A stretch of DNA of 30,130 nucleotides from an uncultured Bacteriovoracaceae bacterium. GTDB lineage: Bacteria; Bdellovibrionota; Bacteriovoracia; Bacteriovoracales; Bacteriovoracaceae. This document shows, in pieces, positions 8,723 to 15,341 of this stretch. The notes beneath the pieces are model-generated. The model saw only the letters and a program-made list of their open reading frames with translations. It had not been told where the DNA came from and did not search any database. The position numbers and the translations under genes were made by a program. The stretch covers positions 1-30,130 of the forward strand of contig CALFYV010000076.1 of the NCBI GenBank assembly GCA_937952395.1, written 5' to 3'. Positions within the stretch are counted from its first letter, which is position 1, and every line of letters begins with the position of its first letter.

Positions 8723-9256
8723 ATGAAAAATTTAAACCAAAAAGGTTTTACACTAGTAGAACTGATGGTCGTAGTTGCGATCATTGGGATCTTGTCTGCG
8801 GTAGCGATTCCAAACTTTAAAAAGTATCAGGCTAAATCAAAGCAATCTGAAGCTAAGCTTCAGCTCTCTGGTATTTACACAACAGAAACAGCTTTTTTTG
8901 CTGAGTATGATGTCTATGCTGGCTGCTTAGATTTCATGGGCTATGACCCAGGAAATGCTGGTGCTGGTGCCGGAGGCAGAGCTGGTGGTTATTATGCTCT
9001 TGGTTTAGCTGCTGGATCTGTAGCTGCTGTTCCCTCAAATTTTCCAGGTGGATGTGCCGCCAACGCAACGGATACTTACCCAGCAACGAAAGGTGCTGGC
9101 GGTACGATGGCAGGTGCAGGGGATCTTCCAGCTACTAACTATGATGAAAGTACATTCACTGCAGGGGCTGCGGGATTTATTTCTAATGGGGCAGTCGTTG
9201 ATCAATGGGATATTACTCAGGATAAGATTGTTGTTAACCAGCAGAATGGTGTTTAG
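8723..9256 (+). CDS. pilA: Type IV major pilin PilA
   Basis: The protein is 177 residues from the ATG at 8723. That start is chosen because AGGAGG (8712-8717) lies 5 bases upstream; the longer frame from 8684 would add 13 residues before the prepilin leader. The class III leader is MKNLNQKG, with cleavage expected between Gly8 and Phe9. The N-methylated helix that follows is FTLVELMVVVAIIGILSAVA, with the conserved Glu5 of the mature pilin. The C-terminal half is unusually rich in Gly and Ala (for example NAGAGAGGRAGG) with two cysteines (about residues 73 and 111) that could form a disulphide. Local GC is clearly higher than in the neighbouring genes. It stands alone between a structured leader and a strong terminator, which fits high, separate expression. 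PilD at 11626 is the likely processing peptidase. Confidence 0.94.
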   Translation: MKNLNQKGFTLVELMVVVAIIGILSAVAIPNFKKYQAKSKQSEAKLQLSGIYTTETAFFAEYDVYAGCLDFMGYDPGNAGAGAGGRAGGYYALGLAAGSVAAVPSNFPGGCAANATDTYPATKGAGGTMAGAGDLPATNYDESTFTAGAAGFISNGAVVDQWDITQDKIVVNQQNGV

Positions 9257-9285
9257 TTCTTAGTTTAAGTTGAATATAAAAAATG

Positions 9286-9313
9286 GGAGAAGCTAAGGCT
9301 TCTCCTTTTTTTT
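9286..9313. terminator. Rho-independent terminator after pilA, probably bidirectional
   Basis: GGAGAAGC (9286-9293) pairs perfectly with GCTTCTCC (9298-9305) around a four-base loop TAAG, followed by eight T in the + direction. On the - strand the same stem is followed by a T-rich tract (complement of the A-run at 9278-9283). It can therefore also end the convergent reverse-strand gene, whose stop codon (9293-9295) lies inside the hairpin. Confidence 0.9.
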
Positions 9314-9964
9314 ATTTAGCAAGAATTTTAATTTTTCTTCGGTCTTATCTCTTAAAAACCCGGGCTCCATATTACTTAGCATGGCCTGTAATAAATGAAT
9401 TCCGACTTCTTCTTCATTGTTCTGACTAGCAAGTGTGGCAATTAAAGATTTAAAAAAGAATGGTGTTCTGGGATGATCTTTAATCTGCTTGAGTAATTCA
9501 TAAGCTCTTTTATGATCTTTAAGTTCAAAATAATAATGAAACCCGCCATTGAGTAAAAGTTCATATTCATCAGGAAATTTCTCTAAACCTCTATCATAAA
9601 TTTCTTTGGCACCCTGATCATCATCTTTAATGACGGAAAGATAAATACCACCAAAGATATAGGCTTGTTTAAAATAAGGGTCAAGTTCGATAATTGTTTT
9701 AAAGCGTAAATACATCCAGTCGTTCAGATCATTTTTTTTATAATGAACATGATCAGATTCAATAAGTGTTTTTATCCATAAAATAGAACTAATAAGTCTT
9801 TTAAGTCCCAAATGAGCAGTGAGTAAAATCTCCTTTTTAAAGTTCAAGGAGCTCTCTTGTTTGCTGATTTCGAATAATGGTAATTGTTGTTGTTGATGAA
9901 TAAATCCACTCACAACCAGTAGTAAAAAAATAATCAAATAGTGAATAAGAGATTTTGTCGCCAT
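9293..9964 (-). CDS. Membrane-anchored TPR protein at the pilG position
   Basis: This 223-residue protein has an N-terminal membrane anchor (about residues 6-22, LIHYLIIFLLLVVSGFI) and TPR-like helical repeats at about residues 85-195, including the phrase LDPYFKQAYIFGGIYLS. It is the only convincing gene on the - strand. It lies between pilA and the ABC ATPase, exactly where pilG sits in the Myxococcus xanthus pil locus, but inverted. M. xanthus PilG is a membrane protein needed with PilH and PilI for pilus assembly, so a similar role is plausible; I cannot show homology from sequence alone. A perfect TATAAT on the - strand (9974-9979) lies 9 bases from the ATG, so its transcript would have almost no leader. 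Its stop codon is inside the pilA terminator. Confidence 0.78.
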   Translation of the reverse strand: MATKSLIHYLIIFLLLVVSGFIHQQQQLPLFEISKQESSLNFKKEILLTAHLGLKRLISSILWIKTLIESDHVHYKKNDLNDWMYLRFKTIIELDPYFKQAYIFGGIYLSVIKDDDQGAKEIYDRGLEKFPDEYELLLNGGFHYYFELKDHKRAYELLKQIKDHPRTPFFFKSLIATLASQNNEEEVGIHLLQAMLSNMEPGFLRDKTEEKLKFLLNKKKEKP

Positions 9965-9973
9965 TAGTTTTAA

Positions 9974-9981
9974 ATTATATT
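9974..9981. promoter_or_regulatory. Overlapping divergent -10 elements
   Basis: The 31-base gap between the two divergent starts contains TATAAT on the - strand (9974-9979) and TATATT on the + strand (9976-9981), overlapping by four bases. A weak - strand -35 (TTATCA, complement of 9997-10002) lies 17 bases away. The + strand -35 candidates are poor. No Shine-Dalgarno fits either start, so leaderless or nearly leaderless transcripts are possible in both directions. This is inference from base patterns in AT-rich DNA. Confidence 0.35.
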
Positions 9982-9995
9982 AGACTCTTAGTTAA

Positions 9996-10862
9996 ATGAT
10001 AAGCTTAGATAAAATTAATAAAACTTTTAAACCTGATGTATTTGGTCCGGAGTTCGTGGCATTAAAAAATGTTAGTTTTAATATCCCAAAGGGAAAAATA
10101 ACAGGATTTCTTGGCGCCAATGGAGCAGGTAAAACAACTTCTATGAAAATTATGATGGAGTTTATTAAACCAACATCGGGTAGTGTTTTTTATAATAAAG
10201 AATTGGGCAATGGTAGAGGGGAGATATTTAACAAAATTGGCTTTCTTCCAGAGCGTCCTTATTTCTATCCTCATCTAAGCGGTGAAGATTTTCTCATTTA
10301 CATGGGAAGACTTCATTTGTTACCAAAAAATAAAATAAAAGAAAGAATAAATAAATGGGCCCCAAGATTTAAAATCGACTTTGCTTTAAAAAGAGAAATA
10401 AAAACATATTCAAAAGGAATGCTTCAGAGAATAGGGTTTTTGGCTACACTGATTCATGAACCAAGGTTGATTATTTTAGATGAACCACTCTCTGGTTTAG
10501 ATCCAATTGGCAGAAAAGAATTGAAAGATGTCATTGTCGAAATTTATAAAGAAAATAAAACTATTTTTTTTAGCAGTCATATTATTTCTGATATAGAAGA
10601 GATCAGTCAGGAAGTTATTTTTCTAAAAGATGGTGAGCTGGAATATTCAGGTGAAATAAACTCACTATTAGATAAACATTTAACTAGTGATTATATTATT
10701 AAGACTAGAGATGTGAACTCCGGTCAAATCCATAAGCATATTATTTCTGAAGAGATGAAGGATAAAAAAATTCAACAATTAATAAAGGATAATTTTGATA
10801 TAGTTGGATTAGAAAAAAATAGATTGAATTTAGAAGAAATTTTTTACAAAGAAGGAAAATGA
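9996..10862 (+). CDS. pilH: ABC transporter ATPase, PilH-like
   Basis: The 288-residue protein is the ATPase subunit of an ABC-2 type transporter. Walker A is GANGAGKTT (residues 40-48), the signature is YSKGMLQR (138-145), Walker B is LIILDEP (158-164) followed by LSGLDP, and the H-loop histidine is His195. All catalytic elements are intact. A C-terminal extension of about 70 residues follows the core, as in many ABC-2 exporter ATPases. The ATGA overlap (10859-10862) couples it to the permease gene. Its place between the pilG-position gene and pilI-pilD matches M. xanthus PilH, required for pilus assembly. The symbol follows M. xanthus usage, not the Pseudomonas chemotaxis gene of the same name. 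The ABC assignment is certain; the pilus role comes from context. Confidence 0.85.
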   Translation: MISLDKINKTFKPDVFGPEFVALKNVSFNIPKGKITGFLGANGAGKTTSMKIMMEFIKPTSGSVFYNKELGNGRGEIFNKIGFLPERPYFYPHLSGEDFLIYMGRLHLLPKNKIKERINKWAPRFKIDFALKREIKTYSKGMLQRIGFLATLIHEPRLIILDEPLSGLDPIGRKELKDVIVEIYKENKTIFFSSHIISDIEEISQEVIFLKDGELEYSGEINSLLDKHLTSDYIIKTRDVNSGQIHKHIISEEMKDKKIQQLIKDNFDIVGLEKNRLNLEEIFYKEGK

Positions 10863-11626
10863 ACCCGATAAGAGTGATCGCATATTATACTTTTAGGGAA
10901 CTATTAAAAAGTCGTATACTAAATAATGCATTTTTTCTTGGTTGCTTTTTAATTGCCCTTACTTATGTAGCTTCTGAGTTTACCTATGGTGTGCCCGGTA
11001 GGATTGCTATAGATTTTGGATTGGGTACTTTAACCCTATCATCAATTGGGATTGCTTTATTTTTAGGTGTGAGCTTACTTTCAAAAGAAATTGAAACCAA
11101 AACTCTTTTTATGTTATTGAGTAAGCCCATTGATAGATGGCAAATATTAATCGGTAAGTATTTAGGACTTCTTTCTATTCTATTTCTAAATATAGCGATT
11201 CTCTCATTGATGTCGCTTATCACTTATTCTGTTTTAGGAGGGAAGCTAAGTGCTCTTATTTTCTGGAATTTAATTTATATTTATCTTGAATCAGCCTTGG
11301 TTTTACTCATTGTCGTTCTATTTTCGTTAACCACCAATAATGTTGTTGCTGTTATATCAACCCTAGTTCTTTATGTTGTGGGGCATGCTATTGACCCGAA
11401 TATTATTTTATATTTCGTAGAGGGGAATAAGTTTTTTGAAATAATAATTAAATTCTATCATTTTATTTTGCCGGGCTTTTACAAACTAAATATTAAAGAT
11501 TTTGTACTGTATAAGCAAAATCTTAAATTAGATTATTTGGTAGGCACATTTTCTTATGGTGTTTTCTATTCGCTGTTTTTACTTTTTTTAACAGTTAAAA
11601 TTTTTAAAAATAAAGATATTAATTAA
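10859..11626 (+). CDS. pilI: ABC-2 family permease, PilI-like
   Basis: This 255-residue polytopic membrane protein has about six hydrophobic segments (near residues 24-40, 58-75, 98-125, 140-180 in two passes, and 230-250). An ABC-2 type loop (EIETKTLFMLLSKPIDRWQ, about residues 78-96) is typical of permeases that work with this ATPase class. It overlaps the ATPase gene by ATGA and the pilD gene by one base (TAATG), so the three are probably translated together. Its substrate cannot be read from the sequence. By position it corresponds to M. xanthus PilI. Confidence 0.82.
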   Translation: MNPIRVIAYYTFRELLKSRILNNAFFLGCFLIALTYVASEFTYGVPGRIAIDFGLGTLTLSSIGIALFLGVSLLSKEIETKTLFMLLSKPIDRWQILIGKYLGLLSILFLNIAILSLMSLITYSVLGGKLSALIFWNLIYIYLESALVLLIVVLFSLTTNNVVAVISTLVLYVVGHAIDPNIILYFVEGNKFFEIIIKFYHFILPGFYKLNIKDFVLYKQNLKLDYLVGTFSYGVFYSLFLLFLTVKIFKNKDIN

Positions 11627-12411
11627 TGGAATGGTTATTTAAAACTTATGCATTTATTTTGGGTTCCATGCTTGGGAGTTTGGCAAACGTATTAATATTA
11701 AGAATTCCCATAGAAAAAAGCGTGGTTTTGCCATCTTCATGCTGTCCTAGTTGCAATACAAAATTGAGATGGTATATGAATATACCCTTAATTAGCTTTT
11801 TAGTTTTACGAGCAAAATGTGCTTTTTGTAAAAAACGAATTTCCTGGCAATATCCGCTCGTTGAAATAATTTGCGCGCTATTTGCTGTTTGGATTTTTCC
11901 TCAAGATCTTTCGCTAGTTTCTATTTTATATTTTTTATTTTACTTATTATTTTTTGTTGCCCTCATTGTTCACTTATTTATTGATTTAAAGCATCAAATA
12001 TTACCTGATTCAATTAATCTTTTTTTGTTGAGTATGCTTTTACCTTTCAGTGCTTATCAGTTTCATTGGCAACATTGGGTGCTCGGGGCAGCGATTGGTT
12101 TTGTTGGAACTTATTTTGTGACATGGTTGTTTTACAAAATTAAAGGGCAGATAGGTTTAGGTGGAGGCGATATAAAACTTTTTGGAGTCCTCGGGCTTTT
12201 CCTAGGGCCTTACGGAATTGTTCAAAATATTTTTACAAGTTGTCTTCTGGGTTCAATCATAGGATTAATTCTTTTAGCTTTTAAGAAGCTAGATCGAAAT
12301 ACACCACTGGCATTTGGCCCTTTCATCATTATTGTGGCCATTTGGCAGATTTATCTTCCAGAATTGTTCAAAAAGTTCTTATCTGCCATTTTTTATACCA
12401 GTTCATTTTAG
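11626..12411 (+). CDS. pilD: Prepilin peptidase / N-methyltransferase PilD
   Basis: PilD cleaves the prepilin leader and methylates the new N-terminal Phe of PilA at the inner membrane. The 261-residue protein has the N-terminal GSMLGSLANVLILRIP segment, the methyltransferase-domain cysteine pairs Cys40/Cys43 and Cys65/Cys68, and two expected catalytic aspartates: Asp120 in FIDLKHQILPD and Asp182 in GGGDIKLF. Several membrane helices fill the rest. Length and motifs are normal. The ATG shares one base with the stop of the permease gene. It is the last gene before the pilM promoter region. Confidence 0.94.
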   Translation: MEWLFKTYAFILGSMLGSLANVLILRIPIEKSVVLPSSCCPSCNTKLRWYMNIPLISFLVLRAKCAFCKKRISWQYPLVEIICALFAVWIFPQDLSLVSILYFLFYLLFFVALIVHLFIDLKHQILPDSINLFLLSMLLPFSAYQFHWQHWVLGAAIGFVGTYFVTWLFYKIKGQIGLGGGDIKLFGVLGLFLGPYGIVQNIFTSCLLGSIIGLILLAFKKLDRNTPLAFGPFIIIVAIWQIYLPELFKKFLSAIFYTSSF

Positions 12412-12429
12412 TCAGAATTCAGTAAATCC

Positions 12430-12459
12430 TTGAAATGATAGAATTCTTCTAGGTATAAT
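12430..12459 (+). promoter_or_regulatory. Sigma-70-like promoter upstream of pilM
   Basis: TTGAAA (12430-12435) and TATAAT (12454-12459) are separated by 18 bases. A start site near 12466 would give a leader of about 40 bases before the GTG at 12508. It lies in a 96-base non-coding gap after pilD, so pilM-N-O-P-Q and the genes beyond can be transcribed separately from pilH-I-D. Confidence 0.7.
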
Positions 12460-12507
12460 ATTCGTAGCTCATTTAGTTGAGAAAACCAGACGCTAGGAAG
12501 AAAATTT

Positions 12508-13569
12508 GTGAGTGCAATTGACGCAATTATTTCCCAATTAATGCCATCAAGCTCGAGCTTGATTGGCTTAGATATTGGTGCCAGCTCAATTAAAGTATGT
12601 GAAGTTAATGGCAATAAAGTCGAAAAATTTTATATGATTCCGCTTTCTGAGGCTGCCATTATTGAAGACGAGATTCAGAAGACTGAAGAAATTGTAGCCA
12701 AGATTAAAAGAGCAATGGAAGAAGCAGGAATTCGTGGCAAGAATGTGGCCATGGGTTTACAAGGACCAAATACTCTAGTGAAGCGTATGCAAGTTCCAGA
12801 AGGTAATGATGATGAAGTTGAAGATCATATCCTTTGGGAGTCAGAGCAATATATTCCCTTTGGTGCAGATGATTCACAAATAAGTCATTTTATTATTGGT
12901 GAAAATGAAGGTGGAGGTAAGGACGTTGTTCTTACAGCAGCCAGAGAAGATACAATTCTTTCCTTCGAAAAAACAGTTGAGACCGCAGGCTATCAAGCTA
13001 AAGTTGTAGAGATAAGCTCCCTCTCTCTCTCAAATTTATTTGAACATTGTTATTCTGATAAATTGAAAGTTTACAACAATGGTGCTTGTCTAATAGATTT
13101 TGGTGCTCAATCAACAAAGATTGTTATTTATCGTGCAGGTGCACCAATTTTTTGTAAAGAAATCCTTATCGGTGGTGTTCTCGTGACTGAAGAAATACAA
13201 CGACAAATGGGTGTGAGCTATGAAGAAGCTGAAGATTTAAAAATCAACGGCGATCAGTCAGGCAACCTACCTGAAGAAATAATGACCATTGTTGATGAAC
13301 ATCTTGCCGTTTTATTTGAAGATGTGAAAAAATCGTTAAATTTTTTCATGTCAGGCTCTGGAGAACAAAAACTTGAGATTTGCTTAATTACAGGTGGTCA
13401 TTCACGATTGCCTGGATTAGCAGAAGGACTTAAGAACATAATTGATATAGACGTTAATTATTTTGATGCTTTTAGAAAGTTTAAAACTAGTAAACTAAGT
13501 GAAGAAGAAAAAAATATTTTTTCAGCCCAAGGTATGATTGCCCTCGGTTTAAGCTTGAGGAGTTTATAG
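12508..13569 (+). CDS. pilM: Type IV pilus alignment protein PilM (actin-like ATPase)
   Basis: PilM is a cytoplasmic actin/FtsA-like protein that binds the N-terminus of PilN. The 353-residue protein shows the actin-fold phosphate-binding loops: LIGLDIGASSIKVCEV near residue 18, CLIDFGAQSTKIVIY near 195, and the adenosine motif LITGGHSRLPGL near 295. The GTG at 12508 is chosen because AGGAAG (12495-12500) lies 7 bases upstream and no in-frame ATG precedes it. It abuts pilN directly (stop ends at 13569, next ATG at 13570). Confidence 0.95.
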   Translation: MSAIDAIISQLMPSSSSLIGLDIGASSIKVCEVNGNKVEKFYMIPLSEAAIIEDEIQKTEEIVAKIKRAMEEAGIRGKNVAMGLQGPNTLVKRMQVPEGNDDEVEDHILWESEQYIPFGADDSQISHFIIGENEGGGKDVVLTAAREDTILSFEKTVETAGYQAKVVEISSLSLSNLFEHCYSDKLKVYNNGACLIDFGAQSTKIVIYRAGAPIFCKEILIGGVLVTEEIQRQMGVSYEEAEDLKINGDQSGNLPEEIMTIVDEHLAVLFEDVKKSLNFFMSGSGEQKLEICLITGGHSRLPGLAEGLKNIIDIDVNYFDAFRKFKTSKLSEEEKNIFSAQGMIALGLSLRSL

Positions 13570-14166
13570 ATGATTAAAACGAATCTATCGATGACCTACA
13601 AGCCTCTTGAACTTCCCACTATAATGGGTGTTAATTTAAATGAAGTTAACTTAAAAATGGTAGCGATTGTTGTTATAGCGGGACTGCTTTTACCAAGTTA
13701 TACATTAACCCCAATATGGGATGCAGAATTAGTTGATATTAGAGAAGGTATGAAGGGTTATCAAGAAGAACAAAAAACCTTAGATGCAGAAATTAAAACA
13801 CTTAAACATGTTGAAGAACAAATCAACGATCTTAAAAGTCAAGAAGATCGATTGAAAGAGAAATTAAATGTTGTCAGAAAAATTATCAAAACTCGAAAAA
13901 CACCTATAAATATTTTAATGTATATTGCAAAAAATATTCCAGATGATCTTTGGTTATCTAGCATAGAAATTGAACAAAACAAATTTAAACTTGAAGGCAA
14001 GTCACTATCTTTTACTAGTGTGGGTAAGTTTGTAGGGGCACTTAGATCATCAATTTTCTTCAATAAAGATTTGAGAATGTCGGCGACAAAAGCGAAGGAA
14101 GAAAAAGAAACAGGTGTAAGACTTGAAACGTTTGGAATTACAGCAACTATAGGGAGGTTTGAATGA
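13570..14166 (+). CDS. pilN: Type IV pilus alignment protein PilN
   Basis: The 198-residue bitopic protein has a cytoplasmic N-terminus, one membrane helix at about residues 30-47 (MVAIVVIAGLLLPSY), a coiled coil at about 60-105 and an alpha/beta periplasmic domain with NIPDDLWLSSIEIEQNKFKL, typical of PilN. The usual PilM-binding INLLP motif near the N-terminus is not recognisable here (the start reads MIKTNLSM). GAGGAG at 13557-13562 is the Shine-Dalgarno. It overlaps pilO by ATGA. Identity is supported by the PilM-N-O-P-Q order as well as by fold features. Confidence 0.9.
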   Translation: MIKTNLSMTYKPLELPTIMGVNLNEVNLKMVAIVVIAGLLLPSYTLTPIWDAELVDIREGMKGYQEEQKTLDAEIKTLKHVEEQINDLKSQEDRLKEKLNVVRKIIKTRKTPINILMYIAKNIPDDLWLSSIEIEQNKFKLEGKSLSFTSVGKFVGALRSSIFFNKDLRMSATKAKEEKETGVRLETFGITATIGRFE

Positions 14167-14813
14167 AGAACCTTTCAAAAAATTTCCATCTTATTATTGC
14201 TGTCTTATTTTTAGTTCAAATATATTTTGATTATGAAACACATTTAGAAACAAAAAATACAGCGGAACAACAACTCAACGGATTAAAGGGAAAAATTCTT
14301 ACATCAAAACGAAAGCTTAAAGAATTAAAATCCTTTGTTACTAACTTGGAAGAATCTAAAAAAAGAGTTCAGGAAGTTGCTCAACAAATTATGACAGTTC
14401 AACGGCAATTACCCACGGCTATCAGTGATACGGAAGTTCTCGATTTTATATCTCAAGAATCTGGCAAAATTAATATAAAAGATATGGTTTTAACACCCAA
14501 AGAAGAAGAGTTGAATGGATTTTATTTTGCTAAGAAATATAACTTTGATGGTCAAGGAACTTTTTTACAATTTGTAGTCTTATTTGAAAGAATATACAAC
14601 GCAGAGAGGTTATTTAATATAGATAAAGTTACCTTTTCGCAGAAAGGAAATGAATTTCAAAAAGGCCGCTTTCACTTGGTTGAAATGAGCACCCAGATTG
14701 AGTCTTATAGATATAATTCGGATTATCAAGAAAATACAGGGATAGAAGAAATTGAGAAAAAATATTTAAAGCCGACAATTCCAAATAAAAATTCAAAACG
14801 AGGTAAGAGATGA
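14163..14813 (+). CDS. pilO: Type IV pilus alignment protein PilO
   Basis: This 216-residue bitopic protein has an N-terminal helix at about residues 8-21 (FHLIIAVLFLVQIYF), a coiled coil at about 30-85 and a ferredoxin-like periplasmic domain with KYNFDGQGTFLQFVVLFERI, as in PilO. It dimerises with PilN in the alignment complex. It has ATGA overlaps with both pilN and pilP, so translation is tightly coupled. A basic C-terminal tail of about 30 residues extends past the fold. Confidence 0.9.
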   Translation: MKNLSKNFHLIIAVLFLVQIYFDYETHLETKNTAEQQLNGLKGKILTSKRKLKELKSFVTNLEESKKRVQEVAQQIMTVQRQLPTAISDTEVLDFISQESGKINIKDMVLTPKEEELNGFYFAKKYNFDGQGTFLQFVVLFERIYNAERLFNIDKVTFSQKGNEFQKGRFHLVEMSTQIESYRYNSDYQENTGIEEIEKKYLKPTIPNKNSKRGKR

Positions 14814-15301
14814 TCAATCCCTTGCTTATTATTTGTCCTTTATTTTTAATCATTCCGGTTTATGCTGAGTCATTGTCTTCGGGTGATTATATTCAACAGG
14901 TGACAAAAATTGAAAAACCTTTTGAACTTCGAGATCCGTTCAAACCCCCTAGAATTAAAATGAAAACGATAGCGAAAGTTAAAGAAGGTGGTTATCGGAA
15001 TGGAATTTATACTAATATACCCTCAATTAATGAGCTAGAAATGGGTAATTTTAGAATTGTGGGCATATTAGTTGGGAAAGAGCGACGTGCTATGGCCAAG
15101 CTCAATAAAAAATCAAAAAATAAGCAAAGTGAAGTCAGTGCTAATGCCACATTTATTTTACAAGAAGGAATGAAAATCGGACAAGAACAGGCGGAATTAA
15201 AAGCTATCCTTCCCGGAGGAGTTGTTTTTGTGGAGAAAATTACTAATGTATACGGACAAGATGAATATTTAGAAACAGTTATGCCCATTTCCCAAGAATA
15301 A
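14810..15301 (+). CDS. pilP: Type IV pilus periplasmic protein PilP
   Basis: The 163-residue periplasmic protein links PilN/O to the PilQ secretin. The family phrase FELRDPFKPPRI is near residue 38, and the C-terminal beta domain contains NFRIVGILVGKERRAMAKL and the GMKIGQEQAELKAI stretch. PilP is usually a lipoprotein, but here the N-terminus looks like an ordinary signal peptide ending VYA before ESLSS. The only early Cys (residue 9) lies within the hydrophobic core and lacks a lipobox. It overlaps pilO by ATGA. Confidence 0.88.
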   Translation: MINPLLIICPLFLIIPVYAESLSSGDYIQQVTKIEKPFELRDPFKPPRIKMKTIAKVKEGGYRNGIYTNIPSINELEMGNFRIVGILVGKERRAMAKLNKKSKNKQSEVSANATFILQEGMKIGQEQAELKAILPGGVVFVEKITNVYGQDEYLETVMPISQE

Positions 15302-15310
15302 TGCTATAAT
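15302..15310 (+). promoter_or_regulatory. Extended -10 promoter candidate upstream of pilQ
   Basis: TGCTATAAT matches the extended -10 form TGNTATAAT and sits between the pilP stop and the pilQ start, about 30 bases before the chosen ATG. No good -35 is seen, which extended -10 promoters can tolerate. It would let pilQ and downstream genes be expressed apart from pilM-N-O-P. Inference only. Confidence 0.4.
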
Positions 15311-15341
15311 ATAATTGAATGTATCCATTGATGGAGTCGGT

